A stretch of DNA of 59,034 nt. Source: an uncultured Roseburia sp. GTDB taxonomy: Bacteria > Bacillota > Clostridia > Lachnospirales > Lachnospiraceae. The position numbers were made by a program, and so were the translations under genes. Every line of letters starts with the position of its first letter. Within the stretch, counting starts at the first letter, position 1. Below are positions 1 to 7,168 of the stretch, piece after piece. Location: assembly GCA_947062675.1 (NCBI GenBank), contig CAMSQM010000014.1, forward strand, positions 1-59,034, given 5' to 3'. Below the pieces are notes generated by a model. The model was not told the origin of the DNA. It worked only from the letters and a program-made list of their open reading frames with translations, and made no database searches.

Positions 1-49
1 CCTGCCTTCCTGCCTTCTCCTGTAATGAACCAGCAATATGTTCCCTCAT
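1..49 (-). CDS. Start of an unidentified gene downstream of hydG, cut by the window edge
   Basis: An ATG at 49-47 opens a frame that runs off the left edge (begins MREHIAGSLQEKAGRQ). It is preceded by a GGGAG-type ribosome binding site and starts 31 bases after the hydG stop on the same strand. In many Clostridia the next gene of this operon is hydF, the GTPase scaffold for H-cluster assembly, but sixteen residues show no GTPase motif, so the identity stays open. Confidence 0.45.
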   Translation of the reverse strand, partial: MREHIAGSLQEKAGRQ

Positions 50-80
50 TTCTGTCCTGCTCCCTGTAAGTACCCCTTCC

Positions 81-1502
81 CTAAAAACGGAAGTCACGCT
101 TTCCCTCCGCGATGTCATGGATATACTCATAAGTGGTCTGTCTGACTTTCGGGTTCGGAATCTGTCCCAGTTCCCGCTCAATGAGCTCCATTCCGGCCTG
201 TTTTGTCTCCGGCCCTGCGTAATCCTCAAGATACTCTTTTAAGGTCATAAGAGCGTTCGGATGACAGCAGTTTGATATCTGCATATTTTTGCAGAGCTCC
301 ATAAAGCGATCCCCCGTCCGCCCTTCCCGGTAGCACGCCGTGCAGAAGCTCGGAATATAGCCCAGCTTTATCAGCCAGTTTACCACCTCGTCGAGTGTCC
401 TCTGGTCACTGACATCAAACTGCGCGCTTGTCACCTCTTCCGCGGCCCCTGGGTCCGCATAGCCGCCGACGCTGGTCTTTGACGCGCCGCTGATCTGGGA
501 CACGCCAAGAGGCAGCACCCGCTCGCGGACCTCCCGGCTCTCGCGGGTGGATATAATCATTCCGGTGTACGGCACGGAAATACGGATCAGCGCACAGATT
601 TTTGCAAAAGTATCATCGCTGATTCCGTTGTCAAATGAAGACGGATCAATATCGTCCGCATGTTTGACGCGCGGCACGCTGATCGTGTGCGGTCCCACAC
701 CGTGCACTGCCTCCAGATGCTCCGCGTGCATTAAAAGCCCCGCAAATTCATAGCGGTACAGCTCCAGGCCGAAGAGGACTCCCAGGCCCACATCGTCGAT
801 TCCGCCCTCCATCGCGCGGTCCATCGCTTCCGTGTGATACGCGTAATCATGTTTGGGGCCCGCCGGGTGCAGCTTTTCATAGCTTTTCCTGTGGTAAGTC
901 TCCTGAAACAGGATATAGGTACCGATTCCGGCCTCCCTTAATCTGCGGTAATTTTCCACGGTCGTCGCCGCAATATTGACATTGACGCGACGGATTGCCC
1001 CGTTTTTGTGGCGGATACCATAAATAGTGTCTATGGATTCCAGAATATATTCGATCGGGTTTCTGACCGGATCCTCCCCCGCCTCGATGGCCAGGCGCTT
1101 GTGCCCCATATCCTGAAGCGCGGTCACTTCCCTCACAATCTCCTCCTGCGTCAGCTTTTTGCGCGCAATATGCCGGTTCTTCAGATGATACGGGCAGTAC
1201 ACGCAGCTGTTGACGCAGTAATTGGACAAATACAGCGGTGCAAAGAGCACAATGCGGTTACCGTAATAGTCTTTTTTGATCTGCTCTGCCAGCGCATAGA
1301 TTTTCTCCAGCTTATCCGGCAGCTCACAGGCCAGCAGTACAGAGGCTTCCCTGTGGCTGAGACCTTTTCTCTCCCCCGCCTTTGCGAGAATGGAGTCTAT
1401 CAGCTCTGCATTTTCCCGGTTCGCGTCCGCATATGCCAGCGTCTCCCGGATCTCCTCATCAGAAATAAATTCCTCCGCTTTACGCGATTTTACATCGTAC
1501 AT
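81..1502 (-). CDS. hydG: [FeFe]-hydrogenase maturase HydG (radical SAM tyrosine lyase)
   Basis: HydG cleaves tyrosine to make the CO and cyanide ligands of the [FeFe]-hydrogenase H-cluster, acting in the cytoplasm with HydE and HydF. The 473-residue protein has the family's length. It carries the radical-SAM CX3CX2C motif (CVNSCVYC, about residues 99-106) and the C-terminal CX2CX22C motif (starting CTAC) that holds the second, dangler-iron cluster unique to HydG. The start has a strong site (GGAGAAAGACG before ATG). It lies 49 bases after hydE on the same strand, so the TM1266-hydE-hydG order points to one maturation operon. No hydrogenase structural gene is in the window. Confidence 0.95.
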   Translation of the reverse strand: MYDVKSRKAEEFISDEEIRETLAYADANRENAELIDSILAKAGERKGLSHREASVLLACELPDKLEKIYALAEQIKKDYYGNRIVLFAPLYLSNYCVNSCVYCPYHLKNRHIARKKLTQEEIVREVTALQDMGHKRLAIEAGEDPVRNPIEYILESIDTIYGIRHKNGAIRRVNVNIAATTVENYRRLREAGIGTYILFQETYHRKSYEKLHPAGPKHDYAYHTEAMDRAMEGGIDDVGLGVLFGLELYRYEFAGLLMHAEHLEAVHGVGPHTISVPRVKHADDIDPSSFDNGISDDTFAKICALIRISVPYTGMIISTRESREVRERVLPLGVSQISGASKTSVGGYADPGAAEEVTSAQFDVSDQRTLDEVVNWLIKLGYIPSFCTACYREGRTGDRFMELCKNMQISNCCHPNALMTLKEYLEDYAGPETKQAGMELIERELGQIPNPKVRQTTYEYIHDIAEGKRDFRF

Positions 1503-1551
1503 CGTCTTTCTCCTCTCTTTTCGGTCAGCGTCTGTCTTTTCCGCTTTCCAA

Positions 1552-2637
1552 TCAGCTTTCGTCTGCCTCTGCCGGATAATCCCCCCGCACAGCCGCTATC
1601 CGGTATCCGATCCCCTCAATCCGCTCCCGCAGACCGGAGAGGCATTCAGCCGCCTCGTCCCCGGTACAGATTTTATTGTCATAGAGCATGTACTTTTCGC
1701 GGACGCTGACAGGGGACAGATTCGGCATCACCACGTTCGCCCCGGCAAGAATCCCCATCTCACGCCCTCCGGGATGTATCGTGCCGAGCGCCGTGGTCGC
1801 CGGAAGCAGCACACGCGGGTGCAGCAGGCGGATTATGGACAGCAGCCGCAGCGTCAGATCCAGCGTCCCCGCCGGCTCTTTCCCGAACGGCGTATCCTTC
1901 TGCGGGATAAACGGCCCGATTCCCACCATTTCGGGGGAGAGCTCGCGGATCAGCTGCAGATCCTTATACAGCGTCTCCACCGTCTGCCCCGGCGAGCCTG
2001 CCATAAACCCGCAGCCTGTCTGAAACCCGCATTCTTTCAGATCCCGCAGACAGCGGATACGCTCGGCGCAGCTTAGTTCCGGCGGGTGCAGATGTCTGTA
2101 ATGTTCCCCGTCCGCCGTCTCATGCCGCAGCAGATAGCGGTCCGCCCCCGCCCTCCGGAACGCCCGGTAGCTCTCCCGCGGCCGCTCCCCGATGGAGAGC
2201 GTCACGGCGCAGTCAGGATATCTGTCTTTGATCGCGGACACAAGCGCACAGATCCTGTCATCGGTGAAGTACAGATCCTCCCCGCCCTGCAGCACAAACG
2301 TCCGGAAGCCCAGCCCGTAACCCGCCTCGCAGCAGGATAAGATCTCATCCTGCGTCAGCCGGTAGCGCTGTACCCCGGAACTGCTCCTGCGGATTCCGCA
2401 GTAATAGCAGTCATTCCGGCAGTAGTTCGTGAATTCAATCAGTCCCCGGATGTAGACGTCATTCCCATAGATCCGCCGTGTCTCCTCCCTCGCCTGCGCC
2501 GCCAGATACGAGATACCCTCCCTGTCTTTCGTCGCAAGCAAAAGGCCCAGCTCCTGCAGGCTGATGTCCCTTTCCCTGCGCATTCGGCCGGTAATCTCCC
2601 GCACACTCTGCGCACACGTCCTTTTGTCCTCCGTCAT
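1552..2637 (-). CDS. hydE: [FeFe]-hydrogenase maturase HydE (radical SAM)
   Basis: HydE is a radical SAM enzyme that works with HydG and HydF to build the 2Fe subcluster and its dithiolate bridge. The 361-residue protein has the CX3CX2C cluster motif (CRNDCYYC, near residue 71) followed by GIRRSS, as is usual in HydE, and a BioB/ThiH-like barrel. Its ATG overlaps the stop of the preceding small gene (ATGA), so the two are probably translationally coupled; a GAAGGAG site lies inside the end of that gene. Length and motifs fit HydE better than biotin synthase, and hydG follows. Confidence 0.93.
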   Translation of the reverse strand: MTEDKRTCAQSVREITGRMRRERDISLQELGLLLATKDREGISYLAAQAREETRRIYGNDVYIRGLIEFTNYCRNDCYYCGIRRSSSGVQRYRLTQDEILSCCEAGYGLGFRTFVLQGGEDLYFTDDRICALVSAIKDRYPDCAVTLSIGERPRESYRAFRRAGADRYLLRHETADGEHYRHLHPPELSCAERIRCLRDLKECGFQTGCGFMAGSPGQTVETLYKDLQLIRELSPEMVGIGPFIPQKDTPFGKEPAGTLDLTLRLLSIIRLLHPRVLLPATTALGTIHPGGREMGILAGANVVMPNLSPVSVREKYMLYDNKICTGDEAAECLSGLRERIEGIGYRIAAVRGDYPAEADES

Positions 2638-2903
2638 CCTCTCTGCTCCTTCTTCCGGCCGGGATTCGCGTACACCGTCTTTACCTGGATTCCGGACAGG
2701 GAGCCGATTTTTCCGGAAAGGGCGTTTATGATATCCTGCGGCGCGTCAATGGCGACGCTGATAATGTTTACGCTGCGCCCGCGGTACGGAATCCCCATTC
2801 TGCCGATAATGTATGCGCCGTATTCATGCAGCAGACCATTCAGCCGCCCGACAGATTCCGTATCTTCCACGATTATCGCGATCAGTGCGATTCTTGTCTC
2901 CAT
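2634..2903 (-). CDS. TM1266-family ACT-like protein, putative iron-only hydrogenase system regulator
   Basis: An 89-residue protein of the TM1266 family: a small ferredoxin-like/ACT fold protein (begins METRIALIAIIVED) almost always encoded beside HydE/HydG. The family is annotated as a putative regulator of the iron-only hydrogenase system, but its ligand and action are not established. The start has an AGGAGG site. It is the first gene of the maturation operon and shares an ATGA overlap with hydE. A promoter with a large dyad lies just upstream (3003-3054), which would suit autoregulation, though nothing in the sequence proves that. Confidence 0.85.
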   Translation of the reverse strand: METRIALIAIIVEDTESVGRLNGLLHEYGAYIIGRMGIPYRGRSVNIISVAIDAPQDIINALSGKIGSLSGIQVKTVYANPGRKKEQRG

Positions 2904-3002
2904 CCGTATCCTCCTGCGCGTTTTTTCTTCCGCCCGCCGCAGTAAATCCGCCGCGTCCGCTGTGCCCGGGGCGTTCTCTGCCGGATTCCCTGAAAACGGG
3001 AA

Positions 3003-3054
3003 CCCGGCTTTTCTCCGGATATTCTATTTTAACATATCCCGGAAAGCCGGGCAA
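3003..3054 (-). promoter_or_regulatory. Promoter of the hyd maturation operon inside a large dyad
   Basis: On the minus strand, TTGCCC (3054-3049), 17 bases, then TAAAAT (3031-3026) make a sigma-A type promoter about 120 bases before the TM1266-like gene. The -10 lies at the centre of nested inverted repeats: CCCGGCTTT (3003-3011) with AAAGCCGGG (3043-3051), and GGATAT (3017-3022) with ATATCC (3034-3039). Both have their axis near 3027-3028. This looks like an operator. Promoter by motif and spacing; operator by inference. Confidence 0.6.
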
Positions 3055-3099
3055 GCTTTTGATTGCGCCAAAAAACTATATCCATCGTTTTTTCTTCGC

Positions 3100-4575
3100 C
3101 TACTGGGGGCCCGTCAGCACTTTATTCAGGATATCCGCCAGAGGCTCCATCGCGTTCATCGCCTCCTGCACCGTGTTTGTCTGCGCTCCCACCTCGATCA
3201 GAAGCGTTTTCGGACAGTAATGCATATTGTAGCGGTATCCTTTCAGGTAAATACGCCGCGTAAATCCCGGATAATACTCTGCGGCCTTAAGCTGCATCTG
3301 AAACGATACCGCGAGATTATCCGCTATGTAAGGATTGGCCAGATATGCGATGTCGCCGGTGCGCGTGGTGCGGCTTAAACCGTTAAAAAACATGATTTTC
3401 GCCGTCTGCTTCCCATTCACCTCCGTCACAAGCCTGGTATCTTCCCGCACACCGTCCCTGTGCAGGTCGATCACGACCTCGATCCCCGGATTTTCCGCGA
3501 GAAGCTTCTCGAGCGCAGGACCGGCCCGCGAGTAGGCGTGATCCCGGTCCCCCACATCATACTCCCCCTTGTGGTGAATGACATTCATACCATACTGTTC
3601 TGTCAGAATCTTTGTCAGGTAATCCCCGACTCCCACTACTGTCGTCGACTTATCTCCCGCCACAGAATCCGCATATCCCTCCTGCGAGTGGGTGTGATAA
3701 ATAAGGATCTGCGGGACGGAAGCGTCATGAGAGAGACGGACGTCTTTTCCGAGCAGGGCATCCGCGTTCAGCTGGCTTCCATTGATCGTCGTCGTATTGT
3801 CGATCTGGTAAAAATTCTGAGTCAGATAATCGAAATCATTCAGTTTTTCCCGCGGATAGGTCACGGCTTTTCCGGTCGCGGTGACCGGCAACGCGGCGCC
3901 GGCTCCCTGCGCCGCCGCACTCCCCTCCGTCTGACCTCCCTCTCCGTCGTTTCCGGCCACGGGCTGTCCCTGGCTGTCTGACGCAGGCGGGTCTGACGCT
4001 GTCATTTCTCCTTCTGCTGTCCCGGACGAATCCGGCACCGCCCCGTTTTCCGCCGCTTCCGGTCCCGGCGCGGCGCCTTTTTCCGCCATCTCCGGATCCG
4101 CCGCACTGTTTTCCGCCACGATCCCCGCAGCCGCTCCCGCACCGGTTTTGTCTGTTTCCCCGGACATGACACCGTAGTCGGCGGGCCCTCCTCCCGTCTC
4201 AACCACATTCCCGTTCTCGTCCACATAGTTCTCGTCGGCCGCCTCCCGCGCCAGGATCGCCTCATAGGAAAGCTCGCTCTCAAACTGTGTCTGATATTCC
4301 TCCCCGAACCACTGTTCCTCCCCCAGAGGAAAGATATGGGCGAGCAGCCATCCGGTCAGTCCGTCGTCATCCCCGTCCGCAGCCTCGTAAGCCAGCCCGG
4401 GCAGGTACCACTCCAGAATTTCCTGATAACAGGCCACCGCAGCCTCTGTTTTCAGTTTTAAGAGCAGATCCCCGTTTCCCTGAAAGAACAGTACGACCGA
4501 CGCGATCCCTGCGGTAATCAGGAGCGGACCTGTATATATTTTTTTCTTTCTGTCCCGATATCGATAAACACGCAT
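3100..4575 (-). CDS. spoIIP: Stage II sporulation protein P, cell-wall hydrolase
   Basis: SpoIIP is a membrane-anchored amidase/endopeptidase that, with SpoIID and SpoIIM, removes septal peptidoglycan and drives engulfment. The 491-residue protein has an N-terminal membrane anchor (about residues 15-35), a low-complexity Glu/Ala/Gly-rich linker (about 130-240), and the catalytic domain from about residue 255. The zinc-site stretch ILIYHTHSQEGY and later VIDLHRDG are characteristic. It follows gpr on the same strand with 75 bases between, the usual gpr-spoIIP arrangement. No good ribosome binding site precedes the ATG, so the exact start is uncertain. Confidence 0.92.
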   Translation of the reverse strand: MRVYRYRDRKKKIYTGPLLITAGIASVVLFFQGNGDLLLKLKTEAAVACYQEILEWYLPGLAYEAADGDDDGLTGWLLAHIFPLGEEQWFGEEYQTQFESELSYEAILAREAADENYVDENGNVVETGGGPADYGVMSGETDKTGAGAAAGIVAENSAADPEMAEKGAAPGPEAAENGAVPDSSGTAEGEMTASDPPASDSQGQPVAGNDGEGGQTEGSAAAQGAGAALPVTATGKAVTYPREKLNDFDYLTQNFYQIDNTTTINGSQLNADALLGKDVRLSHDASVPQILIYHTHSQEGYADSVAGDKSTTVVGVGDYLTKILTEQYGMNVIHHKGEYDVGDRDHAYSRAGPALEKLLAENPGIEVVIDLHRDGVREDTRLVTEVNGKQTAKIMFFNGLSRTTRTGDIAYLANPYIADNLAVSFQMQLKAAEYYPGFTRRIYLKGYRYNMHYCPKTLLIEVGAQTNTVQEAMNAMEPLADILNKVLTGPQ

Positions 4576-4650
4576 AATAGAATTTATGCATGACAGGCGT
4601 TTCTTATTCTCTCTCCTTCCGCCCGCAGGGCGCGGAAAAAAACCGTATCA

Positions 4651-5613
4651 TCACTGCACCTGCGCCTTTGCGCCCATAAAGGCGATATTAAGCCCCTCCG
4701 AGATCGTAAAACTCAGCCTTTTGACAGATTCGTCAATGTCTTTGGGCGTGACAAACATGGCGTTGAGACTGGGTGAGAGCAGCTCCCGGATCAGTTCATA
4801 TTTCTCCGCGTCATTGAGCTCCTCCAGTGAATTTCCAAGCGTTGAGAATGCCGGGCTCTGCGTCATAGCCGTCACAAGGCTGAACATCGTATCGTTTACT
4901 ATTGTCGCCGCGTCTACCACGGTGGGAATCCCGATGGAAATCACCGGAACACCAAGGCTTCTGGCGTTCAGCCCGTGCCGGTGATTGCCGACCCCGCTTC
5001 CCGGATTGATTCCGGTGTCCGTCACCTGTATCGTCCGGTTCAGACGCTTTGTGCTGCGCGCAGCAAGGGCGTCCACCACGACAATCAGCTCCGGTTTCGT
5101 CTCCTTTATAATTCCGCGTATGATCTCCAGACTCTCCATCCCTGTCTGTGCCATGACGCCCGGAACAATGCTGCTGATACGGTTCACCCTCTCCTGCCCG
5201 AATGCGTATTTTCCATATTCATTCAGGATATGGCGCGTGATAAAAAGATTGTCCACCACGCGCGGGCCGAGCGCGTCAGGCGTCACGTCGCGGTTTCCAA
5301 GCCCGACAACCAGCACGGAGGTCTCCTCCCTGCGTATGCGCGCCAGTTTCCGGATGATTTTTGCGAGCTGGACGGAGATCTCCCTGTGATAATCCTCGTC
5401 CTCCTCATCCATATTTCCCGCCTCAATTGTGATATAGGTCCCTTTGGGTTTTCCCATCGTCTTTGCACCGTTTTCCGTCTCAATGACAACCGTGCTGATC
5501 GTCAGATTTTTGTCAATCCTCTCCTCCATAAACCGGACGCCTTTCAGCTCCACATTGTCTTCCTGCATTTTCTCCTGCGTCTCTAACGCCAGGTCGGTCC
5601 GAATCTGATACAT
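4651..5613 (-). CDS. gpr: GPR germination protease (spore endopeptidase)
   Basis: GPR degrades the small acid-soluble proteins that coat spore DNA, at the start of germination; it is made as a zymogen in the forespore. The protein reads MYQIRTDLALE at the N-terminus and contains VLVVGLGNRDVTPDALGPRVV, as in the family. I chose the ATG at 5613 rather than one ten codons upstream because GGAGG sits five bases before it and clostridial homologues begin with this IRTDLA segment, giving 320 residues. It is followed by spoIIP on the same strand and is divergent from rpsT. No forespore sigma-factor promoter was recognised with confidence. Confidence 0.93.
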   Translation of the reverse strand: MYQIRTDLALETQEKMQEDNVELKGVRFMEERIDKNLTISTVVIETENGAKTMGKPKGTYITIEAGNMDEEDEDYHREISVQLAKIIRKLARIRREETSVLVVGLGNRDVTPDALGPRVVDNLFITRHILNEYGKYAFGQERVNRISSIVPGVMAQTGMESLEIIRGIIKETKPELIVVVDALAARSTKRLNRTIQVTDTGINPGSGVGNHRHGLNARSLGVPVISIGIPTVVDAATIVNDTMFSLVTAMTQSPAFSTLGNSLEELNDAEKYELIRELLSPSLNAMFVTPKDIDESVKRLSFTISEGLNIAFMGAKAQVQ

Positions 5614-5719
5614 AACATCCTCCATTCCCGTCTGTGTTTCCACTGCAGTTCACATCACATAGTTTCTCTTGCCTGCAAAAAAATATCCGCGCATTCTGCT
5701 ATTTTTTTGCAGATATCTC

Positions 5720-5748
5720 TTGACAGAAAAGCCTGTATATCCTACAAT
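5720..5748 (+). promoter_or_regulatory. Sigma-A promoter of rpsT
   Basis: A perfect TTGACA (5720-5725), a 17-base spacer and TACAAT (5743-5748) point toward rpsT. Transcription should start near 5755, leaving a leader of about 75 bases. Confidence 0.85.
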
Positions 5749-5760
5749 ATACAGGTATGT

Positions 5761-5795
5761 TTACATTAAACTGTCCGTGTCCGGATTTAATGTAA
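5761..5795 (+). promoter_or_regulatory. Stem-loop in the rpsT leader
   Basis: TTACATTAAA (5761-5770) pairs perfectly with TTTAATGTAA (5786-5795), and an inner TCCG/CGGA stem (5774-5777 with 5782-5785) extends it. It lies between the promoter and the ribosome binding site and has no U-tract, so it is not a terminator. Translational autoregulation by S20 is a possibility, not shown. Confidence 0.5.
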
Positions 5796-5830
5796 CAGTG
5801 AACATGAACTGAGTATGGGAGGTGTACGGA

Positions 5831-6094
5831 TTGGCTAACATCAAATCTGCTAAGAAGAGAATTTTAGTATCGAAGACAAGAGCTGCCAGAAACAAGTCTG
5901 TCAGAAGCAGTGTTAAGACAGCGATCAGAAAAGTTGAAGCCGCTGTCGCTGCGAACGACAAAGAAGCTGCTAACGCCGCTTTGACAGCCGCGGTCTCCAG
6001 AATCGAGAAAGCTGCTTCCAAGGGAGTCTATCACAAAAACAATTCTGCCAGAAAAGTCTCCCGTCTGGCAAAGCTTGTGAACACACTGGCTTAA
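5831..6094 (+). CDS. rpsT: 30S ribosomal protein S20
   Basis: S20 binds 16S rRNA early in assembly of the small subunit. The 87-residue protein starts MANIKSAKKRI and is rich in Lys, Arg and Ala, as the family is. The start is the TTG at 5831: GGGAGGTG (5817-5824) lies six bases before it, and the family always begins at this ANIKSAKKR segment. A longer frame from the GTG at 5822 would begin within the ribosome binding site. The gene stands alone, with its own promoter and terminator, between gpr and an unknown gene. Confidence 0.96.
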   Translation: MANIKSAKKRILVSKTRAARNKSVRSSVKTAIRKVEAAVAANDKEAANAALTAAVSRIEKAASKGVYHKNNSARKVSRLAKLVNTLA

Positions 6095-6126
6095 AAAGAG
6101 ATATAGATTCAGATTGTATATCAGAA

Positions 6127-6157
6127 AACACCGGCTCCCGTCAGGCCGGTGTTTTTT
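6127..6157 (+). terminator. Rho-independent terminator of rpsT
   Basis: AACACCGGC (6127-6135) pairs perfectly with GCCGGTGTT (6145-6153), followed by a T-run. It lies about 30 bases past the rpsT stop. Confidence 0.9.
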
Positions 6158-6243
6158 CGTGTCGTCTGTTGTTTTTTCATTTTCTGACGATATATAAGAC
6201 AGGAAACGAATTATCAGCAGACACACATCTCAGGAGGTTTTTC

Positions 6244-6810
6244 ATGCAGACAACATATATTTCAGGATTATCGAAGGTTCTCCACCCCGAACGGGATAAA
6301 CGCACCGCGACAGACCGGATCTGCGACGGTCTGAGCAGATCCGGTTACGGCCTGCGCCGCGGTGAAGCCGCAGGAGAAAGCGCCCTGGACAGTTTTTCCA
6401 TCACAAAAAACATCTCAGAACTTTTAAGCCCCGCCTGCGGCATGACGGAGGAAGAAAAAGAAGAATATCTGGCGCACATTCTTGCAAAGTTAAAGAGCGG
6501 GGAAAAGCTCTCCGGCGAGGAGATGCGCTTTCTGCAGGCGGAAGACCCAGTGCTCTACCAGCAGGCCGCCCGCGTGCAGATGATGCGCGACTCTCTGGAG
6601 GCACGTCTTAAAAGCTGCACCTCAAAGGAGGAGGCCGCTGAAGTCTATTCGGACAGCCTCTCTTCCGTCTCAAAAGAGGATCCGGCAAAAGAATACTTAA
6701 TCGCCGCCTATCAGAAGGTGATGGAGGAATTTCAGAAATCCGACGAATACAGGAAGCTCCCTGAAAAAGAGGAGGACGCAAAAACCCCCGGAACCGGAAA
6801 AAGATCCTGA
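6244..6810 (+). CDS. Unknown protein, Lachnospiraceae-type
   Basis: A 188-residue protein I do not recognise. The start is the ATG at 6244, six bases after a perfect AGGAGG (6232-6237); a longer frame from 6169 has no such site. It has no signal peptide or membrane segment. The sequence is hydrophilic and mostly helical in character, with a Glu/Lys-rich stretch around residues 65-95 (MTEEEKEEYL, KLKSGEKLSGEEMRFL) and a charged C-terminus. It is convergent with the 3' part of spoIVA, with a shared terminator between them. Real by its start site and composition; function unknown. Confidence 0.75.
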   Translation: MQTTYISGLSKVLHPERDKRTATDRICDGLSRSGYGLRRGEAAGESALDSFSITKNISELLSPACGMTEEEKEEYLAHILAKLKSGEKLSGEEMRFLQAEDPVLYQQAARVQMMRDSLEARLKSCTSKEEAAEVYSDSLSSVSKEDPAKEYLIAAYQKVMEEFQKSDEYRKLPEKEEDAKTPGTGKRS

Positions 6811-6833
6811 CGCCGGAAAACGCGCAGAAAACA

Positions 6834-6859
6834 GGGTGCGGCGTTTTACCGCCACACCC
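6834..6859. terminator. Shared hairpin between convergent genes
   Basis: GGGTGCGGCG (6834-6843) pairs with CGCCACACCC (6850-6859) with one mismatch. It lies between the stop of the plus-strand unknown gene and the stop of spoIVA on the minus strand. Only short T-rich stretches follow on either strand, so it is a moderate candidate for a bidirectional terminator. Confidence 0.55.
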
Positions 6860-6867
6860 TCTTCTTA

Positions 6868-7140
6868 TCATATAATAATACAGACCATTCCGCCGTTGCT
6901 GTCGTTGACAATCTTCTGCATCGTGTCCTGCAGCTTCATCTGGCATTCATCGTCCATCATCGCAATCTTGCTGCGGATACCGTCCTCCATCAGCTCACCG
7001 ATGGATTTTCCGAAAATGTTGGTCTCCCAGGCCCCCTCCTCGCTCTGCTGCCCTTCTTTGATATAGGAAATCAGATCATTCGCCTGCTCCTCGCTCCCGA
7101 CAATCGGGGCAATCTCCGTTTCGATATTCGCCTTAATCAT
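6868..7140 (-). CDS. spoIVA: spoIVA, 3' part (C-terminal 90 codons), separated from its 5' part by the element
   Basis: These 90 residues (starting MIKANIETEIAPIVG, ending GGMVCIII) match the C-terminal end of SpoIVA, the ATPase that polymerises on the forespore and anchors the spore coat. From memory, B. subtilis SpoIVA has PSIHMIKVDVESEFAPIIG here and ends GGLIAIIL. The frame is open upstream into the shared core TGTATG at 7142-7147, where codons for Ile-His precede the Met. The 5' part lies at 17858-16647 and ends at the same Ser-Ile-His. The ATG overlaps the recombinase stop (ATGA), so this piece might be made by coupling even before excision. Joined, the gene would have 494 codons, against 492 in B. 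subtilis. Confidence 0.95.
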   Translation of the reverse strand: MIKANIETEIAPIVGSEEQANDLISYIKEGQQSEEGAWETNIFGKSIGELMEDGIRSKIAMMDDECQMKLQDTMQKIVNDSNGGMVCIII

Positions 7141-7168
7141 GTGTATGATCCGGCACAGACAGAAGCTT
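7122..7168. other. Left attachment site of the spoIVA element
   Basis: The junction between the spoIVA 3' part and the element. The core TGTATG is at 7142-7147. The inner arm GGCACAGACAGAAGCTT (7152-7168) is the inverted partner of the inner arm at the right end (14 of 17 positions). The axis between the two arms falls between 7142 and 7143, which predicts a TG crossover dinucleotide (CA on the coding strand). Confidence 0.82.

Noticed and set aside
6868..7140. A free-standing small gene of 90 codons with its own ATG
   Set aside because: Its sequence is the C-terminal part of SpoIVA, and the frame continues upstream to the shared core. The ATG is an internal Met of the joined protein.
7142..7147. 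The core CATACA as a sigma-E -10 box inside the attachment sites
   Set aside because: It resembles CATACAMT, but no -35 with ATA lies at the right distance on either flank. The likeness is probably chance.
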